Source of the DNA: Okeania sp. SIO2B3
Lineage (GTDB): Bacteria; Cyanobacteriota; Cyanobacteriia; Cyanobacteriales; Microcoleaceae
Reading direction: 5' to 3'
Length of the DNA stretch: 34,904 bases
Assembly (NCBI RefSeq): GCF_010672525.1
Contig: NZ_JAAHGH010000083.1
Span: 1-34,904, forward strand
Positions 25,535 to 34,135 of this stretch are shown here, one piece after another. The notes under the pieces were generated by a model. It was given only the letters and a program-made list of their open reading frames with translations, was not told where the DNA came from and did no database searches. Every line of letters starts with the position of its first letter. Position 1 is the first letter of the stretch. The translations under genes were made by a program, and so were the position numbers.

Positions 25535-27133
25535 ATGAATCATAATAATGTACCTCGAATGTTTCGCGCTCAAATAGAAGGGCGCTGTCAAATACAAAGA
25601 CTACCCCATGCAAAGGAAGATGCTTATGAATGGGCAGACCAGTGGGTAGAAGGTGCATCCTCTGGTGTGCCTAGATTTAATCATGCTATTCAATGGAAAG
25701 ACTATAAAATTAGTTGGCGTTTTGTCACTAATAGCGGTCAAGATGAGGGAGTTATTCGTCCGGTAATAGGGGCAAAAGGTCATCCCTATTACCCTGGTGC
25801 TAGTATGAAAGGCGCTTTCTTGCGCAACTGTACCCCAGAACAAGCTATGAGATATTGTGGAGGCCAAATAGGCAATGAAACTAAGCCTGGTATTCTGCGG
25901 TTTCATGGTGGATATCCTCAAGATGGTAGTTGGACGGATAAACAGTTAGTTGATATTGTGCATCCTCAGCAGGAATGTCAGGTAGAAAAACAAGCTAACC
26001 ACAGTGCTTTCGTGCAAATTTCTCTCTATCAACCTACTTTAGTTTTTGGTCTTTCCAGCAATCAAAATTTAGATGAGACAGAGTGGGAGGAAATTTGGCT
26101 TCTTTGGGAACAAGCTTTAGGTAAAGGAATAGGTTCTCGTGTTAGCGCTGGTTACGGACACCTAAAAAGTCACAAAGAAAATCTTTTGTTTCCCCCTATT
26201 TTCTTCAAAGGTAAAGGTTTAGCACCAAAGTTAATCAATGAAACTGGAGAGTTTCGTCCGAATATGTTTAAAGCTGCTCTTCGGGGTCATACTTTGCGGT
26301 TATTTGGTGGAGTCACTAATGAGGTAACTGCTCAGAAATTAACCAAGAAATTATGGGGTGGTTTTAATGGTAAAAGTCCTTATGTAGGAAAGTTAGGTAT
26401 AGCTTTTAATGCTGTTGGGTTGGAGATGGATACTTTTGGGCATTTTGAGTTACCTACATACGAGTTAAATGAGGGAAAATTAGAGATTTTATGTCTGGGA
26501 AATATGACAGAACAACAACATGGTAATCTCAAAAAATTAATGTTGAATATAGTTAAGTTTTCTTTGTTGTTAGGTGGGTTCGGTAAGTCTTGGCGACGGA
26601 TTGACCATCGTTTGTTTTTTTCTGAATATTTCAGGCATAATAATAAACCAATGATTGGCTGTCATTGGGAGTTTACTGATAGATCGAAAAAATTGTATAT
26701 TCCTGTGCATAATTTGTCTGATGTGACTAAATTTTTAGATAGTCTACATTCAAAAATTAAAGCTTATGTTCAGACGGTAGAAAAACAAAAATTAGTAAGC
26801 AAAGGAAGTGATTGGAGAGAAGCTTGGCATCCTGAAAAAGTAGAAGTTTGGGGTAGAATTGCTGAGGGCGATTTTGATAGTGAAGCTATTTATTGGTTTC
26901 ATCAAGAATATCAAAGAGGAAAGACGATTCAAAATTCAGTTTTAACAGGTCAAATGGGAAGAATTGGTCGAATTTGGCATCGGATGTATCCTCGTTATAT
27001 TGTGCAAAATAAAGCACATAAAAAAACTAGAGAATATGTAGAATTACTGACTATTTTTCCTGATGATTCAGAAAATACTAATGATTTTATCGACTATTTA
27101 AAAAATGCTAGTGAGTTTGAAAAAGTTTGGTGA
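25535..27133 (+). CDS. Double-RAMP protein, TIGR03986-like (in place of Cmr1/Cmr6)
   Basis: A 532-aa RAMP protein that I match from memory to the TIGR03986 family of cyanobacterial type III loci. Two Cas7-like units can be seen. The first (about 1-212) has YYPGASMKGAFLR (85-97) and the glycine loop GKGIGSRVSAGYG (196-208), as in Cmr6. The second (about 235-380) has FRPNMFKAALRGHTLRLFGG (240-259), which looks like the Cmr1 entry motif, and a second loop LLGGFGKSWRRIDHRLF. The C-terminal 140 residues are helical and unassigned. No separate cmr1 or cmr6 exists in the operon, so this protein probably supplies the 3' end cap and crRNA 3' contact of the complex. Canonical Cmr1 and Cmr6 are each about 250-350 aa. 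Confidence 0.75.
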   Translation: MNHNNVPRMFRAQIEGRCQIQRLPHAKEDAYEWADQWVEGASSGVPRFNHAIQWKDYKISWRFVTNSGQDEGVIRPVIGAKGHPYYPGASMKGAFLRNCTPEQAMRYCGGQIGNETKPGILRFHGGYPQDGSWTDKQLVDIVHPQQECQVEKQANHSAFVQISLYQPTLVFGLSSNQNLDETEWEEIWLLWEQALGKGIGSRVSAGYGHLKSHKENLLFPPIFFKGKGLAPKLINETGEFRPNMFKAALRGHTLRLFGGVTNEVTAQKLTKKLWGGFNGKSPYVGKLGIAFNAVGLEMDTFGHFELPTYELNEGKLEILCLGNMTEQQHGNLKKLMLNIVKFSLLLGGFGKSWRRIDHRLFFSEYFRHNNKPMIGCHWEFTDRSKKLYIPVHNLSDVTKFLDSLHSKIKAYVQTVEKQKLVSKGSDWREAWHPEKVEVWGRIAEGDFDSEAIYWFHQEYQRGKTIQNSVLTGQMGRIGRIWHRMYPRYIVQNKAHKKTREYVELLTIFPDDSENTNDFIDYLKNASEFEKVW

Positions 27134-27179
27134 GTTATCCCCCCTAACTTTCCTTTTTCTAAGAAGACGCAAGTTTTTT

Positions 27180-27224
27180 GTAGTAAGGCTTTAACTCTAA
27201 GATAGACCGCTGAAGCCCTACTAC
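27180..27224. repeat. Hairpin repeat upstream of the CARF-HEPN gene
   Basis: GTAGTAaGGCTT and AAGCCcTACTAC form an imperfect inverted repeat, a dispersed cyanobacterial hairpin, in the 124-bp gap before the CARF-HEPN gene. That gene has its own AGGAG site, so it can be translated independently of this hairpin. Confidence 0.55.
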
Positions 27225-27257
27225 GAGCTTTAATTATACTATTAGGAGTAAAATTAA

Positions 27258-28820
27258 ATGAATATTTGGATAGTAACTACTGGTAATAGTGATGTTCAAC
27301 TAACAACAGAAGATAATTGGTTAAATCTCTATGATGAAGTAACAGAAAAGTTGAATTATCACGAGTTTTTTCCGACTCCTTCAGATTTTGAGGATGAAGA
27401 TATTTATACTGTTCCTGCCAGAGTTTTAGGAATAGTTTATAAGCAGGAGTTTCGTCAGTATTGGGAAGATTTATTTTTTCCACTCTTAGATAATTTTGGG
27501 AAAAAGTTAAACAATGAACCTCGATTAATGCCGGATAAAATTATTCTGGTACTAACTGACCAATCAATTTTATATCCCGATTATACTGACTTAAAAAAGT
27601 CACCTTGTTGGAAAGATACTTGCACTTTATTGCCAATATTTGAACATTATTTCCGTGAAAATTTCCCGAAAGCTAGTTTAGAATTTGTGGAATTAAAGCC
27701 TGTTGATGGAAAGGGTTTAGATAATTGGGATAGTACCTTAGAGTTAGTTCAAAAGGAGTTATCTGGGTTAAAGTTTAAAGAAAAAGATATTATTTATGTG
27801 AGTCATCAAGCTGGTACTCCGGCTGTGTCTTCGGCTGTGCAATTTGTTACCTTGGCAAATTATGGTAAAAATGTGCAATTTCTAGTAGGTAATGAGTATG
27901 TAAAGGAGTCAGCAGAAATTATTGATAGTTCTAAATATTTACGGGGTATTTCTATTCAGCAGGCTAAGGGTTTAGTCTCTACTTCTCCCGGTGCTGCTAA
28001 GAAGCTTTTAGAGAAAATAGAAGATGTTGATCAGGGAGCAATCGCTGAATTAAATAATAAAGTTGATTTCTTTAATCTGAACCGAATTGTTGATAATAAT
28101 AATAGTGAGGAGTCTTCCATTCTTGCTGCTACTCAAAGAATTGTTGATGTTTTGGATTTAATTGGCATATTTTTTAAACAAGAAAATTATCTTCAGGGTA
28201 TTACTTTAATATCTGCTGCCCAGGAAACTTTTCTCAAGGTGGCTATTTTATCTAAGACAGAAAAAATGACTGTTGTAATTGGGGATAAAAATTGTTGTGG
28301 TAAGGATTTACTTTTGTGGAATAATGAGGGATTACTTTTAAATAATCAATCGGACAAATCTTTATTAAAGGGTAAAGATTTAAGGAGTAACAAAATTAAT
28401 GAGCAAGATTTAAACCTTTGTATAGATGTGCTAGAACAATTATCTTTCCCTAGTGATAAGATTTATGTTGTTGAGAAAAATTTGTCTAAAACTAATAGTA
28501 ATAGTATCATGTTAGCATGGCTCAAAAATCTGGAATTAGGTTTTCAATCATGGCCGTTATTAGAGTGGTCTTGTGAATACTATAAAGAGCGAGAGAAAGA
28601 TTTAAGAAATCAGTTGGTACATAATTTACGGGGGATGGAAAAATCAGATGTTGCTGAATATTTGATGGGTTATAAAAAAGTAGAAACGGATGATGTGATG
28701 AAAATCTACAATGAGAAAGTTAAGCAACCTTTTTTTGAAGCGATTAAATTATTTAAGCTTGATTATACTAGAGAAAAGTTAGACAAAGAGTTGAAAAATT
28801 TGGCTAAGTCTCTCTATTGA
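27258..28820 (+). CDS. CARF-HEPN RNase (Csm6/Csx1-type)
   Basis: A 520-aa protein with the layout of type III ancillary RNases. The N-terminal CARF-like Rossmann domain (about 1-210) starts IWIVTTGNSDVQL and has the ligand-loop region IIYVSHQAGTPAVSSAVQF (178-196), equivalent to the GGT loop of Csm6/Csx1. A helical linker follows. The HEPN motif R-x4-H is RNQLVH (R450, H455), preceded by EYYKEREKDL. Known relatives bind cyclic oligoadenylate made by Cas10 and then cut RNA nonspecifically. It is the last gene of the cmr operon, after an AGGAG ribosome-binding site. The CARF part is divergent and I cannot name a family below Csm6/Csx1. Confidence 0.8.
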   Translation: MNIWIVTTGNSDVQLTTEDNWLNLYDEVTEKLNYHEFFPTPSDFEDEDIYTVPARVLGIVYKQEFRQYWEDLFFPLLDNFGKKLNNEPRLMPDKIILVLTDQSILYPDYTDLKKSPCWKDTCTLLPIFEHYFRENFPKASLEFVELKPVDGKGLDNWDSTLELVQKELSGLKFKEKDIIYVSHQAGTPAVSSAVQFVTLANYGKNVQFLVGNEYVKESAEIIDSSKYLRGISIQQAKGLVSTSPGAAKKLLEKIEDVDQGAIAELNNKVDFFNLNRIVDNNNSEESSILAATQRIVDVLDLIGIFFKQENYLQGITLISAAQETFLKVAILSKTEKMTVVIGDKNCCGKDLLLWNNEGLLLNNQSDKSLLKGKDLRSNKINEQDLNLCIDVLEQLSFPSDKIYVVEKNLSKTNSNSIMLAWLKNLELGFQSWPLLEWSCEYYKEREKDLRNQLVHNLRGMEKSDVAEYLMGYKKVETDDVMKIYNEKVKQPFFEAIKLFKLDYTREKLDKELKNLAKSLY

Positions 28821-29059
28821 AGAAAGGAGTCGGTGGGCAAATATAACTTGAGGTAATGGTCTCAAGCACTTAAATATTTGTTCGCGGAAATAGTTGTTGT
28901 CATAGAGTCGGTGTTGGCCGAGCAAGTGCGGCAGCTATATCGCTCAGTTGATGAATGAAGGATTGAAATAATGCGATCGCGCAGCAGTTTCTGCTCGATT
29001 GATGGCCAGTTTTTTTCAAGGATTAGGTATTATTTTAGGGTTGAGATTCTGTATACTTA
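28821..29059. other. Gene-free stretch before the array 2 leader
   Basis: No gene is supported here. It contains a HIP1 site and a 23-bp stretch (28922-28944, core GGCAGCTATATCGCT) repeated with two differences at 7534-7556, beyond the far end of array 1. The adjoining sequence from 29060 is the leader. Confidence 0.5.
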
Positions 29060-29370
29060 AAGTTAAGATTAAAAGTAATGGAATTGGTATAAAGAACCTC
29101 GGTAAATGAATAGTAGAAGATTTTTAGTCATTTATAGTCTTTAAGAAGTGTTTAAAAGGTTGTTTTTCATCTTTGCATGGTACCCCACATACACGCCTCC
29201 GAGAATCGCTGAAACCCTGATTCTTTCGTTGACCCGTGTATGTGCCTTGCTAGGAGCGGGTTTGAGGCGTGTCATTTTGGTAAAAATTGCTTTGTTGATT
29301 TTTTTATCAAAGGGGCGTGTATATTTGGGGGTCTGAAAGCCTTGCTCTGTCGTGGTTCCAAAACCGAACT
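29060..29370 (+). promoter_or_regulatory. Leader of CRISPR array 2
   Basis: This is the plus-strand copy of the leader at 13838-14148, equal in length and about 94-95% identical by hand count. Its last bases, CCAAAACCGAACT, join the first repeat at 29371. A 9-bp inverted repeat (ACACGCCTC 29191-29199, GAGGCGTGT 29264-29272) is conserved in both copies. The sequence TATACTTAAAGTTAAG at its upstream edge recurs with one change at 31883-31898. Confidence 0.9.
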
Positions 29371-31768
29371 CTCTCACGCTTCCTCTGAAGCGGAATTAAT
29401 GGAAACCTTCGCCGTCAAGAAAATCTGGCTCTTTGCTAGTTTCTCTCACGCTTCCTCTGAAGCGGAATTAATGGAAACTTCCGCCACCTGGGAAAATGGT
29501 TTCAGCAGCAGGTGGGGTCAATCTCTCACGCTTCCTCTGAAGCGGAATTAATGGAAACGATAAATGTTACTAATGCTACGGTCATCACTAGAGCACTCTC
29601 TCACGCTTCCTCTGAAGCGGAATTAATGGAAACGATATTGTCAACTGGCAGCGAAACCAAGTCGCTTGCCAACTCTCACGCTTCCTCTGAAGCGGAATTA
29701 ATGGAAACCCTCGTGGCACTCTGTGGTGAGTGGTTGGGCAACCATTCTCTCACGCTTCCTCTGAAGCGGAATTAATGGAAACGCTCGGCTCCGTTCTCGT
29801 TATAGTTTTCTTCATTTAGGGCTCTCACGCTTCCTCTGAAGCGGAATTAATGGAAACACACTAAATTATGTGGTTTCCATTTCGTCGCCCCAGTCTCTCA
29901 CGCTTCCTCTGAAGCGGAATTAATGGAAACATTGAAAGCTGACTAGTCCTAAGTCACTGCTGATCATAACTCTCACGCTTCCTCTGAAGCGGAATTAATG
30001 GAAACTAAGTGCTATGAGGTTCTATCAAAAGGGCTTGAGAAATCTCTCACGCTTCCTCTGAAGCGGAATTAATGGAAACATGTAGCCCTTACTATTAAAC
30101 ATTTTCATCAAACGCCTCTCACGCTTCCTCTGAAGCGGAATTAATGGAAACAAACTTCTATGTAAGACTTTATTTCAATTGAAAGCTCTCACGCTTCCTC
30201 TGAAGCGGAATTAATGGAAACTTTTGTAGAATTTTTTACGGAAACTTTGGCGGAAGAACTCTCACGCTTCCTCTGAAGCGGAATTAATGGAAACTTCCAT
30301 TGAAACTACCGACAAATTCCATTGAAAAACTCTCACGCTTCCTCTGAAGCGGAATTAATGGAAACATTAGTGCTTTCTTCTTTTTCCTCGTGTATATGCA
30401 CACTCTCACGCTTCCTCTGAAGCGGAATTAATGGAAACCCGGTAGCAAGCATCCGGATGAGGACACTTACGTGGGATGGACTCTCACGCTTCCTCTGAAG
30501 CGGAATTAATGGAAACTTCTAGTTCTTTAATTGACTCTTCTGTCATCGTTAACTCTCACGCTTCCTCTGAAGCGGAATTAATGGAAACTTTAAAAAAAGC
30601 TACGTGTTGCTCGATTTGGTTTTGACTCCTCTCACGCTTCCTCTGAAGCGGAATTAATGGAAACAATATATGTTTCTCCCTCTATATCAATTATAATATC
30701 TTCCTCTCACGCTTCCTCTGAAGCGGAATTAATGGAAACTTTTCGCTTAGGGGTTCACGTTCAAGTGGATCAATACCGTCTCCTTCTCTCACGCTTCCTC
30801 TGAAGCGGAATTAATGGAAACTGTTGTTAAAGAAACTACCACTGTTGAAATTATCGCTCTCACGCTTCCTCTGAAGCGGAATTAATGGAAACTTTGAAGA
30901 GTCTTAAAGTGTCTTCAAAATCTTGTACTCTCACGCTTCCTCTGAAGCGGAATTAATGGAAACCTGAAATGGACGAAGCAGAAATATTAGGGTTGTTAGG
31001 CTCTCACGCTTCCTCTGAAGCGGAATTAATGGAAACAATGTGCAAGACTTATGTCGCGGCTCTGGCGGAGCTCTCACGCTTCCTCTGAAGCGGAATTAAT
31101 GGAAACGCCTAGCACTCTCACCATAATACGGTGAGTCTTTAGACTCCTCTCACGCTTCCTCTGAAGCGGAATTAATGGAAACCTTCTTGCATGAAGCGGA
31201 ATATATTTTCTTTCCAAGAACTCTCACGCTTCCTCTGAAGCGGAATTAATGGAAACTCTATTGGATTGGGCTTTTGGTAGCCCAAATTGTTTTTCTCTCA
31301 CGCTTCCTCTGAAGCGGAATTAATGGAAACACGACGGTAGTTGGCTGCTGCCAACTTCCCGTCTTCTCTCACGCTTCCTCTGAAGCGGAATTAATGGAAA
31401 CTTGGAGATGCCGATGAAAATTCCAATCAAGGCTCTCACGCTTCCTCTGAAGCGGAATTAATGGAAACTCCAACTGCGTAAGCTAAATAACCTAAAAATG
31501 TTTTTACTCTCACGCTTCCTCTGAAGCGGAATTAATGGAAACCTACAGAACGCTCCACCTGAACGGCAGCCTTATCGTCCTCTCACGCTTCCTCTGAAGC
31601 GGAATTAATGGAAACAGTGTGGGTGGAATCTTTAGCGATAACTTCTACTTGATTCCTCTCACGCTTCCTCTGAAGCGGAATTAATGGAAACAGGTGATAC
31701 AGTGCCGTGGTATTCAACGGACACAGGAGAAACTCTCACGCTTCCTCTGAAGCGGAATTAATGGAAAC
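29371..31768 (+). CRISPR. CRISPR array 2: 33 repeats, 32 spacers
   Basis: Hand count gives 33 copies of a 36-bp repeat from 29371 to 31768, spacers about 31-46 bp. The repeat begins CTCTCACGCTTCCTCTGA and ends AGCGGAATTAATGGAAAC; the last 18 bases equal those of array 1, including the ATGGAAAC handle. A 6-bp stem CGCTTC/GAAGCG with loop CTCT is stronger than in array 1. All repeats looked identical on reading. It runs away from the cas genes and ends at an intrinsic terminator. Confidence 0.98.
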
Positions 31769-31824
31769 TAAGCAAAAAATGCACCCGGCGCTTCCATCCA
31801 TACAAAAATTTGATTAATCAAAAA

Positions 31825-31857
31825 AAGAAAGCTAACTTTTGACAGTTAGCTTTTTTT
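31825..31857 (+). terminator. Intrinsic terminator of CRISPR array 2
   Basis: AAAGCTAACT-TTTGAC-AGTTAGCTTT followed by a run of T, located 57 bp after the last repeat. The A run on the 5' side extends the stem. It marks the end of the array 2 precursor RNA and confirms outward transcription. Confidence 0.85.
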
Positions 31858-31882
31858 GTGGCTGATACCAATTTCAATCTGC

Positions 31883-31909
31883 TATACTTAAAGATAAGCT
31901 CGCTATAAT
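31883..31909 (+). promoter_or_regulatory. Candidate promoter region of the kinase-WYL gene
   Basis: TATACTTAAAGATAAG (31883-31898), nearly the same as at the upstream edge of leader 2, is followed by TATAAT at 31904-31909, a consensus-like -10 box 61 bp before the start codon. No clear -35 was identified. Confidence 0.35.
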
Positions 31910-31969
31910 TTCACATCTCAAAACCAAAAATTTCACGCTGCAAAACTGATACATTCAGAGACACCACAA

Positions 31970-34135
31970 ATGAACCAACCCTTAATCTGTCACTTCCTCA
32001 TCGGCACTCCGGCATCAGGCAAATCAACCTTTGCCACCCAACTCGCAACCAAAGACAACTACACCACCGTCTCCACAGACGCAATACGCTCCAAACTCTA
32101 TGGCAACGAAACTACCCAAGGAAACTGGCACGACATCGTAAACATCGTATTAACCAAAATCTCAGAAAGCATCACCGCAGGTATCCCCGTCATCTACGAT
32201 GCCACCAACGCCTACCGCCCCTACCGCATGGCCATACTAGAAAAACTACCCACACAAAACTGTTACTGGATAGCATGGCATCTGAAAACCCCCCTCCCTA
32301 TTTGCCTAGAATGGAACAAACGACGCACCCGTAAAGTGCCAGAAAAAATCATCGAAAAAATGTTTCAATATCTTAAAAACTTTCCGCCCCTAGTAGCAGA
32401 AGGCTTTGCAGCAGTACATACTATTCACAACAGCACATTCAACCCCAAAACAATACAGCAAAATATCCACTCCCTTACCCGCAGCAATATTAACCGCAAA
32501 AACCGCACCTCCTCCCTAGAATTTCATTCCTACTCCCGACTTTTAGACTTCGATCGCCTCATACATTTAATCTCTCTACTCATTCAATATCCTGGTCTCG
32601 GCAATTTACAACAAACCACACCCGATGTACTAATCAATATATTTAGTGAGCAACCAGAATTTCCTGATGCTCTTGCTGAGATAGTAGCAGTTATAGCTAA
32701 ATTAAAAGGAGAAATTTATGCAGACAGAGAAGCGATCGCTACTGACTTAGCTTGGTTAGAAAGTAACGGTATTGTGGCAGAAGGCCAAACTGTTGATGCT
32801 GCTTTTTTAGATGAGGAAATATTGCCTTTGAGCAAACTAGAAGACAGATGTCAGAAGTCAGAAGTAGAGAAGCTTAATTATAATCAAGAACATAATAACT
32901 GTTCAGATATATATGATGGAAAATCAGATATTATTGCTCATCCCTACTCAGATGTTGCTCCATTTAAAAGGTTAATAACAGCTATTCGTCTAATATTAAA
33001 CCGACCATTTCTCAGAGCAGACCACAAAAAAAGTTTAGACGTTTTAGCAGAAACCTTATCCCAACAACCAGGAATGGGGGGAGACTGTCGCGACCAATTT
33101 CGTAAAGATGTAGAAAATATTCTCAAACCATTTCAAATATTGCCAGACTTTCCGATGCGACATGGTTATTTTGCAGGTACAGGAATTTTATCGCGGTATG
33201 AATTAAAATGCTTGCAGGATATATTGCGGGCGCAAGTTAAAAGTATGGAAGACCCCGTGGTTTTATCTATTTACCAGCAATTTTCCCAACGGATGGGTTA
33301 TTCTAAATTAGAAACTTCTCAACCTTATCCAGTCAGAGCGATCGCCCATCAATCAATGATAGATTTAGACTTGCTCTCTGAAAATGTATTATCTCGGAAA
33401 CTCGAAGTAGTAGAAAATATTATTATTAATGGAGAATTAGTTGAGTTAGGGCGGTTAAAAGGCAAGGGAAAATTTACTGGAGATGTAGAAGGAACATTTG
33501 CTGCTTGGTTATTGCAGATAGTATTTTTCAATAATGCCTGGTATTTAGGTTTTGAATGTGAGGGAGGTTCATCAGATGGTTTGTTACGGTTTGAACGTTT
33601 GGATCGGTTATATATTAGTCAACATTTAAGCAAGTCTCGCCCACAGCAACAACAGCTCCGAAATTTACAACGATTACAAAAACTTTTAGATGCTAGTGTC
33701 GGGATATTTTTAGGTTCTTCTGCTGCCGACCAAAGTAAATTTTTAAGTAAAAAAAAGCTAGATAAAAAGCAAGTAATAGTAACAATTGAATTGTGGTTTG
33801 ATGAAGAAAAATTTAAGTTTGTGTGTGAAAAAACCAAACGGTTTCCATCGGGAAAATTGCAAATGTCACCTCCTCCTAAAGGTAGTGGTTTTGTCAAAGA
33901 TGAAGAGTTTCAAAAAGTTTTCCGTTTGTCAGGTACACAAGATCGACGTTTTCCCCATCGGTTTCGGGTGGAATTGCCTTACTGGTGTTTAAGAGATGTG
34001 AGTTTTTTAAGTTGGGTTATTGGGTTTGGCGGTCATGTGAAAGTAGTGAAACCAGATGAATTAGTTAATATTGTTCATAAAACTGGGTTAGATATTGTTG
34101 AAATTTATGAAGGGAAAGCAGAAGGAAAAGAATAA
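31970..34135 (+). CDS. P-loop polynucleotide-kinase-like protein with WYL domain
   Basis: A 721-aa protein. The N-terminal domain (about 1-160) is a P-loop kinase of the T4 polynucleotide kinase/Zeta type: GTPASGKST Walker A (12-20), DATNAYRPYR, and a lid region with RRTRK. A long helical middle follows, including an acidic low-complexity part around 285-320. From about 440 the sequence reads as a WYL domain: IINGELVELGRLKG, NNAWYLGFE (W524, Y525, L526), LRFERLDRLYIS, and a WYL C-terminal extension LSWVIGFGGHVKVVKPDEL. WYL domains bind nucleic-acid ligands and regulate defence loci. The gene follows array 2 after its terminator and has its own promoter candidate. Its substrate, and whether it belongs to the CRISPR system, are unknown. 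Confidence 0.72.
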   Translation: MNQPLICHFLIGTPASGKSTFATQLATKDNYTTVSTDAIRSKLYGNETTQGNWHDIVNIVLTKISESITAGIPVIYDATNAYRPYRMAILEKLPTQNCYWIAWHLKTPLPICLEWNKRRTRKVPEKIIEKMFQYLKNFPPLVAEGFAAVHTIHNSTFNPKTIQQNIHSLTRSNINRKNRTSSLEFHSYSRLLDFDRLIHLISLLIQYPGLGNLQQTTPDVLINIFSEQPEFPDALAEIVAVIAKLKGEIYADREAIATDLAWLESNGIVAEGQTVDAAFLDEEILPLSKLEDRCQKSEVEKLNYNQEHNNCSDIYDGKSDIIAHPYSDVAPFKRLITAIRLILNRPFLRADHKKSLDVLAETLSQQPGMGGDCRDQFRKDVENILKPFQILPDFPMRHGYFAGTGILSRYELKCLQDILRAQVKSMEDPVVLSIYQQFSQRMGYSKLETSQPYPVRAIAHQSMIDLDLLSENVLSRKLEVVENIIINGELVELGRLKGKGKFTGDVEGTFAAWLLQIVFFNNAWYLGFECEGGSSDGLLRFERLDRLYISQHLSKSRPQQQQLRNLQRLQKLLDASVGIFLGSSAADQSKFLSKKKLDKKQVIVTIELWFDEEKFKFVCEKTKRFPSGKLQMSPPPKGSGFVKDEEFQKVFRLSGTQDRRFPHRFRVELPYWCLRDVSFLSWVIGFGGHVKVVKPDELVNIVHKTGLDIVEIYEGKAEGKE

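Noticed and set aside
29240-29775. Open frames with repeated SHASSEAELMET
   Set aside because: Translations of the array 2 repeat running on from the leader.
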